From DASXZH01 sp036502005 (GTDB taxonomy: Bacteria > Armatimonadota > Fimbriimonadia > Fimbriimonadales > Fimbriimonadaceae), in assembly GCA_036502005.1 (NCBI GenBank), contig DASXZH010000055.1, positions 1-57,739 of the forward strand: DNA of 57,739 nt, given 5' to 3'. This document shows positions 17,954-26,044 of the stretch, one piece after another. Numbering within the stretch: the first letter of the stretch is position 1; each line of letters begins with the position of its first letter. The position numbers and the translations under genes were made by a program. Below the pieces are notes generated by a model. It had not been told where the DNA came from, made no database searches, and saw nothing but the letters and a program-made list of their open reading frames with translations.

Positions 17954-18328
17954 TCTTGCCCAGTAGAATTATCGGCAGATTCGGCGAAGATTAAAGGAGT
18001 TCGGCTCGAAATATCTTAGATGTTATGAGGCGATTTGCAAGCCCCCTTCTCTCCCGGTGTCATCCCGCACGCCGTATGAGGAATTTCTGCGGCCAGGGCT
18101 TCGCCCCCGGGATTCCTCACACGGAGTTCGGAATGACAACGATCGCCAGGTGACCATTTGCTGTGGGATTGTGCGGAATTGTGCGGTATTTTGCGGCGCA
18201 TAATAGGTTCAAAAACAATTAGAAATTAAAAAAACAACCTTGATTCTTGGAATTATCTTGACGCGCATCCGCTCTTTTTTTGCATTCTATGATGCGGACG
18301 GATGGTCAGCCGTTATTGTAAAAATTAT
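17954..18328. other. Intergenic region containing a hairpin repeat
   Basis: No gene is seen. It holds the 79-bp hairpin repeat described separately at 18059-18137. An AT-rich stretch follows at about 18205-18290, with short T and A runs that could serve as a terminator for pyrE, whose stop faces it. I see no RNA gene. Confidence 0.5.
18059..18137. repeat. Palindromic hairpin repeat, copy 1 (GTCATCCC...GAATGAC)
   Basis: The outer arms GTCATCCCGCACGCCGTATG and the reverse complement of CACACGGAGTTCGGAATGAC pair almost throughout, with a GC-rich GGGCTTCGCCC inner hairpin. The second copy at 30258-30337 is highly similar and includes the same GATC a few bases beyond the right end. This is a dispersed REP/MITE-like element with no coding capacity. 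Confidence 0.8.
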
Positions 18329-18952
18329 CTATCCCTTTCTGGTTCCCGGCTTCGTGGCCGGGATAGCTGCCAACCAATCCGGAAGATCATCCGCCGCGAA
18401 GGTTTCCGCTTCGACTCTGTAAGCCGTATAGAACCGGCAACCAAAGGCGATCGGGGATGCAGATCTATCAATCAAAACCCCGACTCCCACAACATCCGCC
18501 CCTAAACTTGTGAGCAGGTCTTTAACTTCCATCGTCGAGGTACCCATGGTAAGCACATCATCTACCACCAACACCTTGGCGTTAGGTTTAACAGAGGCTC
18601 CACGGCGCAAAGTCTTTTGGCCGTTCTCATTTTCTACATAAAGGGCGGGCAGGCCCATTTGGCGCGCGACTTCAAAGGCGATAATGATGCCACCCGTCGT
18701 TGGGCCGGAAACCACCTCAATGCCTTTGTCCGCAAAGTGCGCCGCTATTGCAGCGCAAAGTGAGGAGAGCACATTTGGCTGTTCAAGGATCCGAAACTTC
18801 TCGAAGTAAACGGCACTGTGGCGCCCACTGGAAAGGATAAAGTGCCCATTCAATATCGCACCGCTAGACTCCAAAAGTGCGCCTAAATCAACGGAATTTT
18901 CGATTTTCGATTTTCGATTTTCGATTTCGGAAGGTTTTAGTTGTGAGTCCAA
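18329..18952 (-). CDS. pyrE: Orotate phosphoribosyltransferase
   Basis: Transfers the ribosyl phosphate of PRPP to orotate in pyrimidine synthesis. The 207 residues include GHFILSSGRHS near residue 36 and PTTGGIIIAFEVARQ, plus the PRPP loop VLVVDDVLTMGTST near 127-140. The conserved part begins at LGALLESSGAIL; the preceding 20 or so residues (PSEIENRKSKIENSVD) are encoded by a heptamer repeat and are probably non-essential. ATG at 18952 is the only clear start; a TTG within LLES is the alternative. ccmF lies upstream on the same strand, 34 bp away. Confidence 0.93.
   Translation of the reverse strand: MDSQLKPSEIENRKSKIENSVDLGALLESSGAILNGHFILSSGRHSAVYFEKFRILEQPNVLSSLCAAIAAHFADKGIEVVSGPTTGGIIIAFEVARQMGLPALYVENENGQKTLRRGASVKPNAKVLVVDDVLTMGTSTMEVKDLLTSLGADVVGVGVLIDRSASPIAFGCRFYTAYRVEAETFAADDLPDWLAAIPATKPGTRKG
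18893..18931. repeat. Heptamer tandem repeat inside the 5' end of pyrE
   Basis: Four near-perfect GATTTTC units plus flanking variants lie inside the first 25 codons of pyrE on the opposite strand, where they are read as ENRKSKIEN. A second small tract, TTACTGC twice, lies at about 19005-19022 and encodes the end of CcmF (AVSSKQSGSKR). Repeat spread into gene ends is the simplest reading. Confidence 0.7.
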
Positions 18953-18986
18953 TATTGATTTTCCGCCAGCATTCCAGCTCTCCGAT

Positions 18987-21503
18987 TTACCGTTTACTTC
19001 CCGACTGCTTACTGCTTACTGCTTCCAACGGATCGTTTTTCTTCGAGGGCGCCTCGGAGCTAGCCCCTTTATTGTCCGAAGGCTTTCCGCTCTTTCGACG
19101 ATAGAGCGCCGACATCATGCCGCCTAAGAACATGAGCCCCGCGCCGATCCAAACCAGAATCACCATGGGTTTGTAGTAAAGGTAAGCCAAATAAACAGGC
19201 TTTATAAACCGCATTTGAAGCGTAACTTCGCGGGTTGCCGCGTCCATCCGTTCCATGGACACAAAATAGTCCGCATCAATATCGGCCGGCAGTGGTCCCG
19301 ATCCGATTTGCATTCCAGGGTTAACAAGTAGCTTGGCATGATTGGGGGTCTCAACTTCCAAATTTGCAAGCAATTTAGTCCCTGATTGTCCCGGCTGGCC
19401 AACTCTCTGCATCCCCAGGTACTTCACGTTGTAAAAAACGTCTACTCCGTCCTCAAAATCCGGGAGTCGGAAAGACTTGGTCTGTCCCACTGAAATGGTC
19501 TGCGGATCGCCGGCCAGTTTTTGCCGGGATCCCATGGAAAGATAGTTATCGTGGGTCCAATAGCGGTGGATATCGGGCACAGATTCCGGCTTTTCGTCCC
19601 CATCGGAAGTTGGGTCCAGCACGTATTTTGGGTCGGCAATATAATGGTCGTTTTGGCCCTGGATATCGACTAGAATGTGATTTCCCGGCTTGTGAATGGA
19701 GTCTTCATCGATTTCATGCAGATTCATTGTGAAGGGCAGCGTAGCCCCATTAATGAGATCTCCTTTTTCGTTAGCGTTGGCAACTGGCGCACTTATCTCC
19801 CCTGCTTGGAGCTCATACACCTGAGAGCGTTCCAGACCGCGCGAAATAATCAGGCCGGACATGGCTGTTGCAACCCCAACGTGGGCAACGAATGCACCGA
19901 GCGAAAGCTTGAATGCCTTGCGCATTTCGATTAGCCGCCAAGTGTTGCCCACGATTGTAAACAAGCAAATACCAACCAGGAAAACCACCCATGGCAACGC
20001 AGGGACTTGGCGCTTAAACGGAAAATCGATGAATTGGTTCGGGATTAGTTGTATTCCAATCCGGGGGTTATTCATGACCATCATGATCACGCCCAATAAG
20101 CCGATGGTGATGCTAAGAACGTTAAAAACTCGGCCCACAATATCCCAAGGCGAGAGCTTTCGCCAGCCTACAAATGGCGCGACCGCCATCATAAGCATGA
20201 CCGGGATAAAGAACCAGGACAGCACCAAGTGGTAAAGGTGCTCATCAACCACTTTCGGCTGTTGGTGGGCCATATATTGGAACAGAGGCACGCTCATCCC
20301 GATCGCGCTAGCGATGCCGATAAGCACTATCAGAAGACTGCCGGTCCGGTACCACCCTTCGCGGTCCGTGCCGAGTTTGCCGGCCGAGGATTCGGCCGCT
20401 TGGTTCGCTTTAACGATAGGCCCCGCTGCCAAAAGTGTTGGCTCCGATCGAGAATCCTTCCACCATCTCGCGCCCCACAGGCCGAAGAAGCCGGCCGTAG
20501 CCACAATGCACAGGGTCAGCAGCACCATATGGGCGGTGTGCTCCATCGTCGCAAAACTGTGTACGCTGACCCCATCCAAGAAGCCCGCTCGAGTTAGGAA
20601 CGTGCCATAAGTGAAGAATAGGAAGGGAAGCCCCGCCAGCATTAAGTTCGACCAGAACCACTTTCCTCGCACGCCTTGAACAATCAATCCGTGGACCAAG
20701 GCGACGGTCATGCACCACGGCACAAAGCTGACATTTTCAACCGGATCCCACTTCCAAAAGCCGCCCCAGCCGAGTGTTTCGTAGGCCCACATGCCACCCA
20801 TGCACAAGCCCACCCCGACCAAAGAAAGTGAGACCAAAGCCCACGGCCGCACTTGCTTCGTCCAATCCTGATACTTTCGCAAAACGAGCGCGCTCACCGC
20901 GTAAGCGAACAAAACTGTTAAAGACCCAAAGCCGAGAAAGATGGTTGGCGGATGGATGACCACCCAGTAGTTTTGAAGCGAAGCATTAAGCCCTTGACCA
21001 GTAGGCGGAATGTATGCGTGGCCGTGGATCAATTGAATATTAAATGGCGACTCATAGGCAAGAATTCCGCAAATGGAACCCAAAAAGAGACTGTAAACGG
21101 CGGCAAACCATCTCCGATAAATGCCGGTCGCCCAAATCGTAAGCATCCCAAAAATCGCCGAAGTCGTTGCCCAAAGAAGGAAACTCCCTTCCTGGCCGGC
21201 CCATATTGCCGCAACCTTGTACTGCGCCGCGTCGGATGCCTGAGAGTGCTCATAAACGTAAGCGAACTCGTACTGGTTGTTCAAGAACAGGCTGCCCAGC
21301 GTTAAGAAACTGGCAAAAATGCAGACGCATCCAAGCACAAAAGAAACCGAACCAAGCTTTCGCGATTTTGGAAAGAAAAGACTCTGAATAAGCGTTAGCG
21401 CAAAGAGGCTAACTCCTCCCCAAATAAAGATGCGGCCGAGGGTGCCGATGAAGAGCTGAGCCGGGGTTGCGATGGGCAGATGCAGCTCGGGAAAATCGTT
21501 CAT
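18987..21503 (-). CDS. ccmF: Cytochrome c-type biogenesis protein CcmF (heme lyase component)
   Basis: Polytopic inner-membrane protein that attaches heme to apocytochrome c in System I maturation. The 838 residues show about 13-15 hydrophobic segments and the WWD heme-handling motif WGGFWKWDPVENVSF near residue 240-255. Histidine-bearing loops (VQGVRGKWFW, NYWVVIHPPTIFLGFG) lie near it. It is longer than typical CcmF because of a large external domain between the last helices (about 590-790). Its ATG overlaps the ccmE stop (ATGA), so translation is coupled. No other ccm gene is in the window. Confidence 0.93.
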   Translation of the reverse strand: MNDFPELHLPIATPAQLFIGTLGRIFIWGGVSLFALTLIQSLFFPKSRKLGSVSFVLGCVCIFASFLTLGSLFLNNQYEFAYVYEHSQASDAAQYKVAAIWAGQEGSFLLWATTSAIFGMLTIWATGIYRRWFAAVYSLFLGSICGILAYESPFNIQLIHGHAYIPPTGQGLNASLQNYWVVIHPPTIFLGFGSLTVLFAYAVSALVLRKYQDWTKQVRPWALVSLSLVGVGLCMGGMWAYETLGWGGFWKWDPVENVSFVPWCMTVALVHGLIVQGVRGKWFWSNLMLAGLPFLFFTYGTFLTRAGFLDGVSVHSFATMEHTAHMVLLTLCIVATAGFFGLWGARWWKDSRSEPTLLAAGPIVKANQAAESSAGKLGTDREGWYRTGSLLIVLIGIASAIGMSVPLFQYMAHQQPKVVDEHLYHLVLSWFFIPVMLMMAVAPFVGWRKLSPWDIVGRVFNVLSITIGLLGVIMMVMNNPRIGIQLIPNQFIDFPFKRQVPALPWVVFLVGICLFTIVGNTWRLIEMRKAFKLSLGAFVAHVGVATAMSGLIISRGLERSQVYELQAGEISAPVANANEKGDLINGATLPFTMNLHEIDEDSIHKPGNHILVDIQGQNDHYIADPKYVLDPTSDGDEKPESVPDIHRYWTHDNYLSMGSRQKLAGDPQTISVGQTKSFRLPDFEDGVDVFYNVKYLGMQRVGQPGQSGTKLLANLEVETPNHAKLLVNPGMQIGSGPLPADIDADYFVSMERMDAATREVTLQMRFIKPVYLAYLYYKPMVILVWIGAGLMFLGGMMSALYRRKSGKPSDNKGASSEAPSKKNDPLEAVSSKQSGSKR

Positions 21504-21880
21504 TGAACAGCGGGTTTGGATTCGTACTTAGAGGGACACTTTACGAGAAGCTGATCGCTTTGGAGGCTGCCATTCTTCATAGCGCCGATTGCAACCACCT
21601 TGGTCGCCGTTCCCAAACTTGAGACCGGTGCCCCTGTGTAAACGATGGGCAGCACTTGGCCTTCCGCATCGCGGAGTTTAAATCGAACCTCATGGTGCGA
21701 GAAATCGGATACGATGCTGTTCGGTTCAACCTGCCCCGCAACGTGCAATCCATCGCTATCGCTTTTCCTTGCTTCGGTTACCGTCACATAGGGGCTAGCG
21801 TTCAACAGAAAGCAACCCGTGAGGATGCCCAGAGCAGCCACTCCTGAAACGCAAGAAATTACGGCGCCTTTTTTATCCAT
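21500..21880 (-). CDS. ccmE: Cytochrome c maturation heme chaperone CcmE, Cys-type (CxxxY)
   Basis: A membrane-anchored OB-fold heme chaperone that passes heme to CcmF. It has 126 residues: an N-terminal anchor (about 7-25), then VAGQVEPNSIVSDF and EVRFKLRDAEGQVLPIVYTGAPVSSL strands. The heme-binding motif near the C-terminus reads LLVKCPSKYES, that is CxxxY, instead of the HxxxY of proteobacterial CcmE. This Cys variant is known from archaea and some bacteria, where it is linked to systems without CcmH. The overlap with ccmF supports a working pair. Confidence 0.88.
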   Translation of the reverse strand: MDKKGAVISCVSGVAALGILTGCFLLNASPYVTVTEARKSDSDGLHVAGQVEPNSIVSDFSHHEVRFKLRDAEGQVLPIVYTGAPVSSLGTATKVVAIGAMKNGSLQSDQLLVKCPSKYESKPAVQ

Positions 21881-22002
21881 CAGTATCAGTTTAGTTCAAT
21901 CGAGCCCCGCCATACTAAGACATTTTGCGGGTTTAAGCGAGTTCTACACAAACTACGGGCTCAAAATGCGCCAGAATTGTGTTCAATACTCTGATGTACG
22001 AG

Positions 22003-22545
22003 ATGAAGGCTCTTAAAGTGGCGCTTAGCGCATTAGGATTGGTAGCGGCAGCAACTATTGCCATGGCGCAGAAACCCGCGCCGGTTACTCCGGTGAATTC
22101 AGTTTTGCACTACGAGAGCAAACTCGGAGCATTCAAATTTTTTAATGGCGACGGGACTGTCACTTTTAAGTTTAAGGGAACAGTTTTGATCCGCAACTTT
22201 AGTGGCAAGGGCCCTACCGTCACCGGCAATGTTAAACAAGAATATCCCCAGCCAAGACAAGAAGGCCATGGCCGCATTGGATTTTTTGGCGACGGAACGT
22301 TCACTTTTTCCGGCCACTTTGAATCGCTGCAGTGGTTCGGTCAGGAATTGTCCGGCACGTGGGATGGCCGTGGCGGCTATCGTATCTACGGTGACTATGA
22401 TAAAAATTTGGAAACCGGCTGGTTCTGGGAAGGGAACGACGTAAGCAAAAAGCAAGCTTGGCCCACTCAAAGCCCCACTTACACTTTGCCCGGTTATAAA
22501 CCGCAGGCGCCGCAGCTGCCCACGCTAAAGAAGAAAGGCTCCTAG
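22003..22545 (+). CDS. Secreted hypothetical protein
   Basis: A 180-residue protein with a clear signal peptide, MKALKVALSALGLVAAATIAMA, cut before QKPAP. ATG at 22003 is preferred because it begins exactly at the signal sequence; GTG at 21979 and ATG at 21994 would add residues before it. The mature part is beta-rich and glycine/aromatic-rich (FKFFNGDGTVTFKFKGTVLIRNFSGKGPTVTG; HGRIGFFGDGTFTFSGHFESLQWFGQELSGTWDGRGGYRIYGDYD). The repeated 'DGT.TF.FKG'-type strands suggest a small beta-sandwich or solenoid. I do not recognise it. It is divergent from ccmE. Confidence 0.65.
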   Translation: MKALKVALSALGLVAAATIAMAQKPAPVTPVNSVLHYESKLGAFKFFNGDGTVTFKFKGTVLIRNFSGKGPTVTGNVKQEYPQPRQEGHGRIGFFGDGTFTFSGHFESLQWFGQELSGTWDGRGGYRIYGDYDKNLETGWFWEGNDVSKKQAWPTQSPTYTLPGYKPQAPQLPTLKKKGS

Positions 22546-22553
22546 ATTGGCCA

Positions 22554-23330
22554 TTGCTTAAAAACACCTTCGTTCATTTGCCAGGAGTCGGGGAGCGCAC
22601 AGAACGCTCCCTTTGGCAGCATGGGTGTATGGATTGGGACTGCTTTCTAGGAAGTAACGAATATTCCGTCGGCAGCGCCAGCAAGAAGCTTGTTCGCAAC
22701 GAGATCGCTTTATCCCGGGACCATTTAGCGCAAGGGAACCACCAATACTTCCGCAAAAAACTCCGAGCTAGGCACGTTTGGCGTTCGTACGAATCGTTTA
22801 AGAATTCTGCCGTTTTCTTAGACATAGAAACCGATGGAACCGCCGACGCCGACGGAGTCACCTGCATTGGGATGTACGACGGCAAAGATTACGTGTGCCT
22901 TCAACAAGGCGAAGATTTGGAGTCCTTTCGAGACCGGATCTCTCACTATTCGATGATCGTGACCTTTTTTGGAACCGGTTTCGATTTGCCGGTCATCCAA
23001 AAGCGATTCCCCGGTTTGATGCTTGACCAGATCCATTTCGACCTGTGCCCCGCTTTGAAAGAGTTGGGTTTCCGCGGAGGCCTCAAGAAGATCGAAAAGG
23101 AATTTGGAATCGTACGAAGCCCGGAAACAGAAGGCCTGAACGGCTACGATGCAGTTAAGCTTTGGCGAGCAGCCAGACGCGGCAACGACAACGCGTTGGA
23201 GTTGTTCATTCAATACAACAAGGAAGACACGGTCAACCTTATGCTTCTGGCTGAGAAAGTGTACGAGGAAGCCCGCCTGCGAATCATGGCTGGCGTTGGC
23301 GCACACAATCTCACGCTGGATTTTGGCTAG
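22554..23330 (+). CDS. YprB-like RNase H-fold exonuclease with N-terminal HhH
   Basis: A 258-residue protein. The N-terminal NTFVHLPGVGERTERSLWQHG matches a helix-hairpin-helix DNA-binding element. The rest is a DEDD-type RNase H-like nuclease as in YprB: the first acidic motif is FLDIETDG near residue 90, then TFFGTGFDLPVI, DLCPALKELGFRGGLKKIEKEFG and the last motif YNKEDTVNLMLLA. The substrate is unknown; family members are predicted nucleases. The start is a TTG at 22554 with AGAAAGG upstream at long spacing, so it is less certain. Upstream is the secreted protein gene, 8 bp away. Confidence 0.82.
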   Translation: MLKNTFVHLPGVGERTERSLWQHGCMDWDCFLGSNEYSVGSASKKLVRNEIALSRDHLAQGNHQYFRKKLRARHVWRSYESFKNSAVFLDIETDGTADADGVTCIGMYDGKDYVCLQQGEDLESFRDRISHYSMIVTFFGTGFDLPVIQKRFPGLMLDQIHFDLCPALKELGFRGGLKKIEKEFGIVRSPETEGLNGYDAVKLWRAARRGNDNALELFIQYNKEDTVNLMLLAEKVYEEARLRIMAGVGAHNLTLDFG

Positions 23331-23375
23331 GGTTCAACTCCCTGATGGCACTTTGCTGGCCAAAGGGGTTTATTG

Positions 23376-23573
23376 GTCACGCAAAGACGCAAAGGCGCAA
23401 AGAACGCAATCGAGTCAATGCCTTGAAATCTAGGTGTTGTCAGCCATAAGTGCGAAGCCAAATGAAATATCGTGCTTTGAGGCAAGCTCGACGCGGCCAA
23501 ATTATTCACAGGTAGACGCATCAAAGGAAAGTCAATCCCATTCCCTTTGCGAGCTTCGCGACTTTGCGTGAAA
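23376..23573. repeat. Inverted periodic repeat, ACGCAAAG units
   Basis: The left arm at 23376-23412 reads CACGCAAAGACGCAAAGGCG followed by CAAAGAACGCAA, near-perfect 8-nt units. The right arm at 23544-23573 (CCCTTTGCGAG, then CGCGACTTTGCGTGA) is its reverse complement. About 130 bp of unremarkable sequence separates them. The rest of the 23331-23622 gap shows no gene. This is an inverted-arm element like those at 29130 and 35141. Confidence 0.65.
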
Positions 23574-23622
23574 CAATAAACAGTTGGCTAGCTACGAACT
23601 CTTTGGGACAGCGCTCAACACA

Positions 23623-23994
23623 TCAGTCCATAGCCTCACTTTGAACGCGGGACCTCAGCGTCACCTTTACAGTCTTATTCGCTTTCACGACAACCGTGCC
23701 CCTCGGAAGTTGCGCCTTCAATCCCTGACCCGGCTTGGGAAACAGGTCCACTTCATAAGTCCCCGGCTGGATCCTGGCAATAAAGTCGCCGCTGTTCTCA
23801 AGCTGGGTACTAAGTGCCAGCCTCATCATCATGCTCTGCATATGGCCGGGGCTAGCCGCAGCAGGCCTCGTTATAAAATGGACTTCATAGTTGCTCGCGA
23901 GCCCGATTCCCTTCAAGTCCACATGGCCCTTAACCGTCCCAAGATTGGAAGCGCCAAGCGCCGCTATTGCGAGGAGGCTGTATAGCGTAGTCAT
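23623..23994 (-). CDS. Secreted hypothetical protein with carboxypeptidase-regulatory-like domain
   Basis: A 123-residue protein with an N-terminal signal (MTTLYSLLAIAALGASNLG). A single beta-sandwich-like module follows: VKGHVDLKGIGLASNYEVHF, then GDFIARIQPGTYEVDLFPKPGQG and ANKTVKVTLR. The 'G.F....PGTYEV.L.P' pattern is typical of CarboxypepD_reg-like or prealbumin-like domains that bind or decorate surface proteins. An opposite-strand frame of similar length exists, but lacks any signal or domain pattern. It is divergent from the thioredoxin gene. Confidence 0.55.
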   Translation of the reverse strand: MTTLYSLLAIAALGASNLGTVKGHVDLKGIGLASNYEVHFITRPAAASPGHMQSMMMRLALSTQLENSGDFIARIQPGTYEVDLFPKPGQGLKAQLPRGTVVVKANKTVKVTLRSRVQSEAMD

Positions 23995-24066
23995 ATAAGG
24001 TTTAACGTCTATGATTCTGTGGCTGATTCCCAGCGATGTGGAATAAATTGTTAGAGTTGGTAACGA

Positions 24067-24522
24067 ATGGCGATGGAATGGAAAGGGCTTAGAAATACAC
24101 TTGGCGCTCTAATTCTCTTTGGAGGATTGGTGTTTGCTGAAGTGCGCGTCATTCACAACAAGGTTGCCAATACTCACCTGCCTAAGTGGGGAACCGATCT
24201 GCAGGCCGCTAAAGCGGAATCAAACAAGACGGGAAAGCCCGTTCTCGTTGATTTTCATGCCACCTGGTGTGAGCCTTGCCGCGAGTACGACGAAGAAGTT
24301 TTCAACCAGGAGGACTTTGCGGAACTCTCCAAGAAGTTTGTTCTGTGCTCCATCGATATCGACCAACAAGGGCAGTTGGCGCAGTCCTACGGGGTGTATG
24401 GCATTCCCGATATTCGTTTCCTCTATCACGGCCACACCCTAGGCAAAGTTGTTGGATTCGAAGATTCCCCCGAGTTTTTGATGGACATGACCAAGGCAGC
24501 GGATTCTAAAGATATTCGTTGA
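24067..24522 (+). CDS. Thioredoxin-fold protein, membrane-anchored or secreted
   Basis: A 151-residue protein with an N-terminal hydrophobic segment (TLGALILFGGLVFA) that should anchor or export it. The thioredoxin active site is WCEPC (Trp67, Cys68, Cys71), preceded by KPVLVDFHAT, and the cis-Pro loop is YGIPDIRFL. The insertion KAESNKTGKPV before the core strand resembles DsbD C-terminal or thioredoxin_7 proteins. A role in extracytoplasmic thiol reduction is likely, possibly for cytochrome c maturation, though this gene is not adjacent to ccmE/F. Confidence 0.85.
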   Translation: MAMEWKGLRNTLGALILFGGLVFAEVRVIHNKVANTHLPKWGTDLQAAKAESNKTGKPVLVDFHATWCEPCREYDEEVFNQEDFAELSKKFVLCSIDIDQQGQLAQSYGVYGIPDIRFLYHGHTLGKVVGFEDSPEFLMDMTKAADSKDIR

Positions 24523-25557
24523 CGGTCGAGCGCCGATTTCAACGTGCCCTCGATTCCCAGAGCTAGGACCTTGGGACAAATGCCACGTTCTCGAAATTCG
24601 TCCATTGGATGGGCCGATATTGAAGCTCGACGCTATCGGCATTTCTAAAGCGGATGTCTTATTTCGATCGTCGATCGATTCAATGTCGCCCTTTCGCTTT
24701 ACCGTTTCAAAGGCCCCATTTTGGAGAACATAGCTGCCCACTTGCGAAGTGTAAGCCATGCTCCATGTGTCGGTTAAATCGTGGATATCCTGGCCATCCT
24801 TCTCCTTGACCAGAAGTCGATATTCGACAAAATCGCTTTTGGTCGGCATTCGAATCAACAACTCGCGAGATGGCGTTGCCCCTGAACGAATATTCGGAGT
24901 TGCGAACTCGATAAATCCCTTGCCGCTCTCCTTCCGAGTATCAAACTTGTAAGCGCCCAGAGACTTCCAAGGCTGGTTCGAATAAGCAAACCGAATTGTG
25001 TGGCTCTTTGGACTAAACCTCTCAAACTCTTGACCGAAGAAAATACATGGTTGGCTGGCAAAAGCTTGCTGCGTCGAGTCCGCTGGAAGTCGATAATCTG
25101 TCAAGCCTAGCGGAGAATCGGGAAGTTTTACGAGATCGTCCTTGCTTACTGGTGAACTAGCTGTATCAAAGCCGGCATCGTTGAAAACATAGTTGGCTCC
25201 GCTTGGGTCATCTAATGCGACCTTTCCCCGAGGTATTGCGGACTTCCGGCCACCTTGCACTACGACGAAGAATCTTAATGCGTTTGGGAAACCGCCCTTC
25301 ACCATAGCCGGCAACAACCGAGCCTCATTGTCTTCCGGCAGCATCAATTCTGGGTTGTAGTAGTCGGCCAACAGTTTTCCGTCACTCGTCCAGCTTTCTT
25401 CTTTATTTGGATCGCTAACAATCAGTGCGAACTTCAAGGGACCGATAGCTGAAGAACCAAGAATAAATTTATCAGTCGCGGACGTATGGCTGCAAGAAGC
25501 GGCAAACAGCCCAACTGGCAATAGGAACAGGCATAAGGACTTTGCCGTTTTATTCAT
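24439..25557 (-). CDS. Hypothetical lipoprotein with an apparent frameshift near its 3' end
   Basis: The N-terminus MNKTAKSLCLFLLPVGLFAASCSHTS has a lipobox (AASC). The body is beta-rich and of no family I recognise (SAIGPLKFALIVSDPNKEESWTSDGKLLADYYNPELMLPEDNEARLLPAM). After about residue 300 the open frame continues through low-quality sequence into the antisense of the thioredoxin gene. In the +2 frame, 24563-24658 encodes a natural-looking end (IRFRNADSVELQ, then IQWTNFENVAFVPRS and stop) that stops before the thioredoxin gene. A one-base deletion near 24655-24661 explains both. It is either a true pseudogene end or a sequencing error. Confidence 0.6.
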   Translation of the reverse strand: MNKTAKSLCLFLLPVGLFAASCSHTSATDKFILGSSAIGPLKFALIVSDPNKEESWTSDGKLLADYYNPELMLPEDNEARLLPAMVKGGFPNALRFFVVVQGGRKSAIPRGKVALDDPSGANYVFNDAGFDTASSPVSKDDLVKLPDSPLGLTDYRLPADSTQQAFASQPCIFFGQEFERFSPKSHTIRFAYSNQPWKSLGAYKFDTRKESGKGFIEFATPNIRSGATPSRELLIRMPTKSDFVEYRLLVKEKDGQDIHDLTDTWSMAYTSQVGSYVLQNGAFETVKRKGDIESIDDRNKTSALEMPIASSFNIGPSNGRISRTWHLSQGPSSGNRGHVEIGARPSTNIFRIRCLGHVHQKLGGIFESNNFA

Positions 25558-25713
25558 GGATTCTTAGGTGAAGTATAGCTCACCTTCGCTCTACGATCTT
25601 AGACAGTCTTAACGAGACCGGTATGAGCAAGAGCTAAACCAACTCTTGCTCCAAACTAGGGCCGCCAATCACTGGTACGGCGCAACATTCCAAAGAGATA
25701 CACTTTATCCCTA

Positions 25714-26034
25714 ATGGCAACAGATCAATACCACGAACCGCCTTCTGAACTTTCGGATAAGGTGCGAACCTTCGCCCGCATGATCACTTCTCTGCAAGAA
25801 GAAGCGGAAGCAATCGGCTGGTACGAGCAAAGGATCTCTGTTGAAAAAGACTTAGTCGCCAAAGCGATCATGCAAAATGCCCAGCAAGAAGAGTTCAAGC
25901 ATTTTGGAATGGACTTGGAGTTTCTCCTGCGAAAGAACAAAAAGTGGCGTATTGCAATGGAAAAGATCTTGTTCAAGCCGGGAGACATTGTAGAGCACGG
26001 TGAGGAAGCGGAAGACGCCGAGGACGAGGGGTAA
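25714..26034 (+). CDS. Encapsulated-ferritin-like (EncFtn) protein without a targeting peptide
   Basis: A 106-residue two-helix ferritin-like protein. It aligns by eye with EncFtn of Rhodospirillum rubrum at a constant offset of -2: SLQEEAEAIGWYEQR matches the SLMEELEAVDWYNQR region, and QEEFKHFGMDLEFLLR matches the second helix. The residues equivalent to the ferroxidase Glu32, Glu62 and His65 are present (Glu30, Glu60, His63), as are the Trp-Tyr pair (36, 37). The C-terminus is acidic (EHGEEAEDAEDEG) and lacks the usual encapsulin-targeting motif. No shell gene is nearby. The downstream OsmC starts 11 bp later. Confidence 0.8.
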   Translation: MATDQYHEPPSELSDKVRTFARMITSLQEEAEAIGWYEQRISVEKDLVAKAIMQNAQQEEFKHFGMDLEFLLRKNKKWRIAMEKILFKPGDIVEHGEEAEDAEDEG

Positions 26035-26044
26035 GATCACTCCA

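Noticed and set aside
23331..23350. tRNA-like GGTTCAACTCC
   Set aside because: No cloverleaf can be drawn around it; it lies just after a gene stop within ordinary sequence.
23584..23985. 133-codon plus-strand frame
   Set aside because: Antisense to the secreted 123-residue protein at 23623-23994, which has a signal peptide and domain pattern; this frame has neither.
26000..26044. Earlier start for osmC
   Set aside because: Would overlap the EncFtn-like gene and add a basic, non-family N-terminus; ATG 26045 matches the family start.
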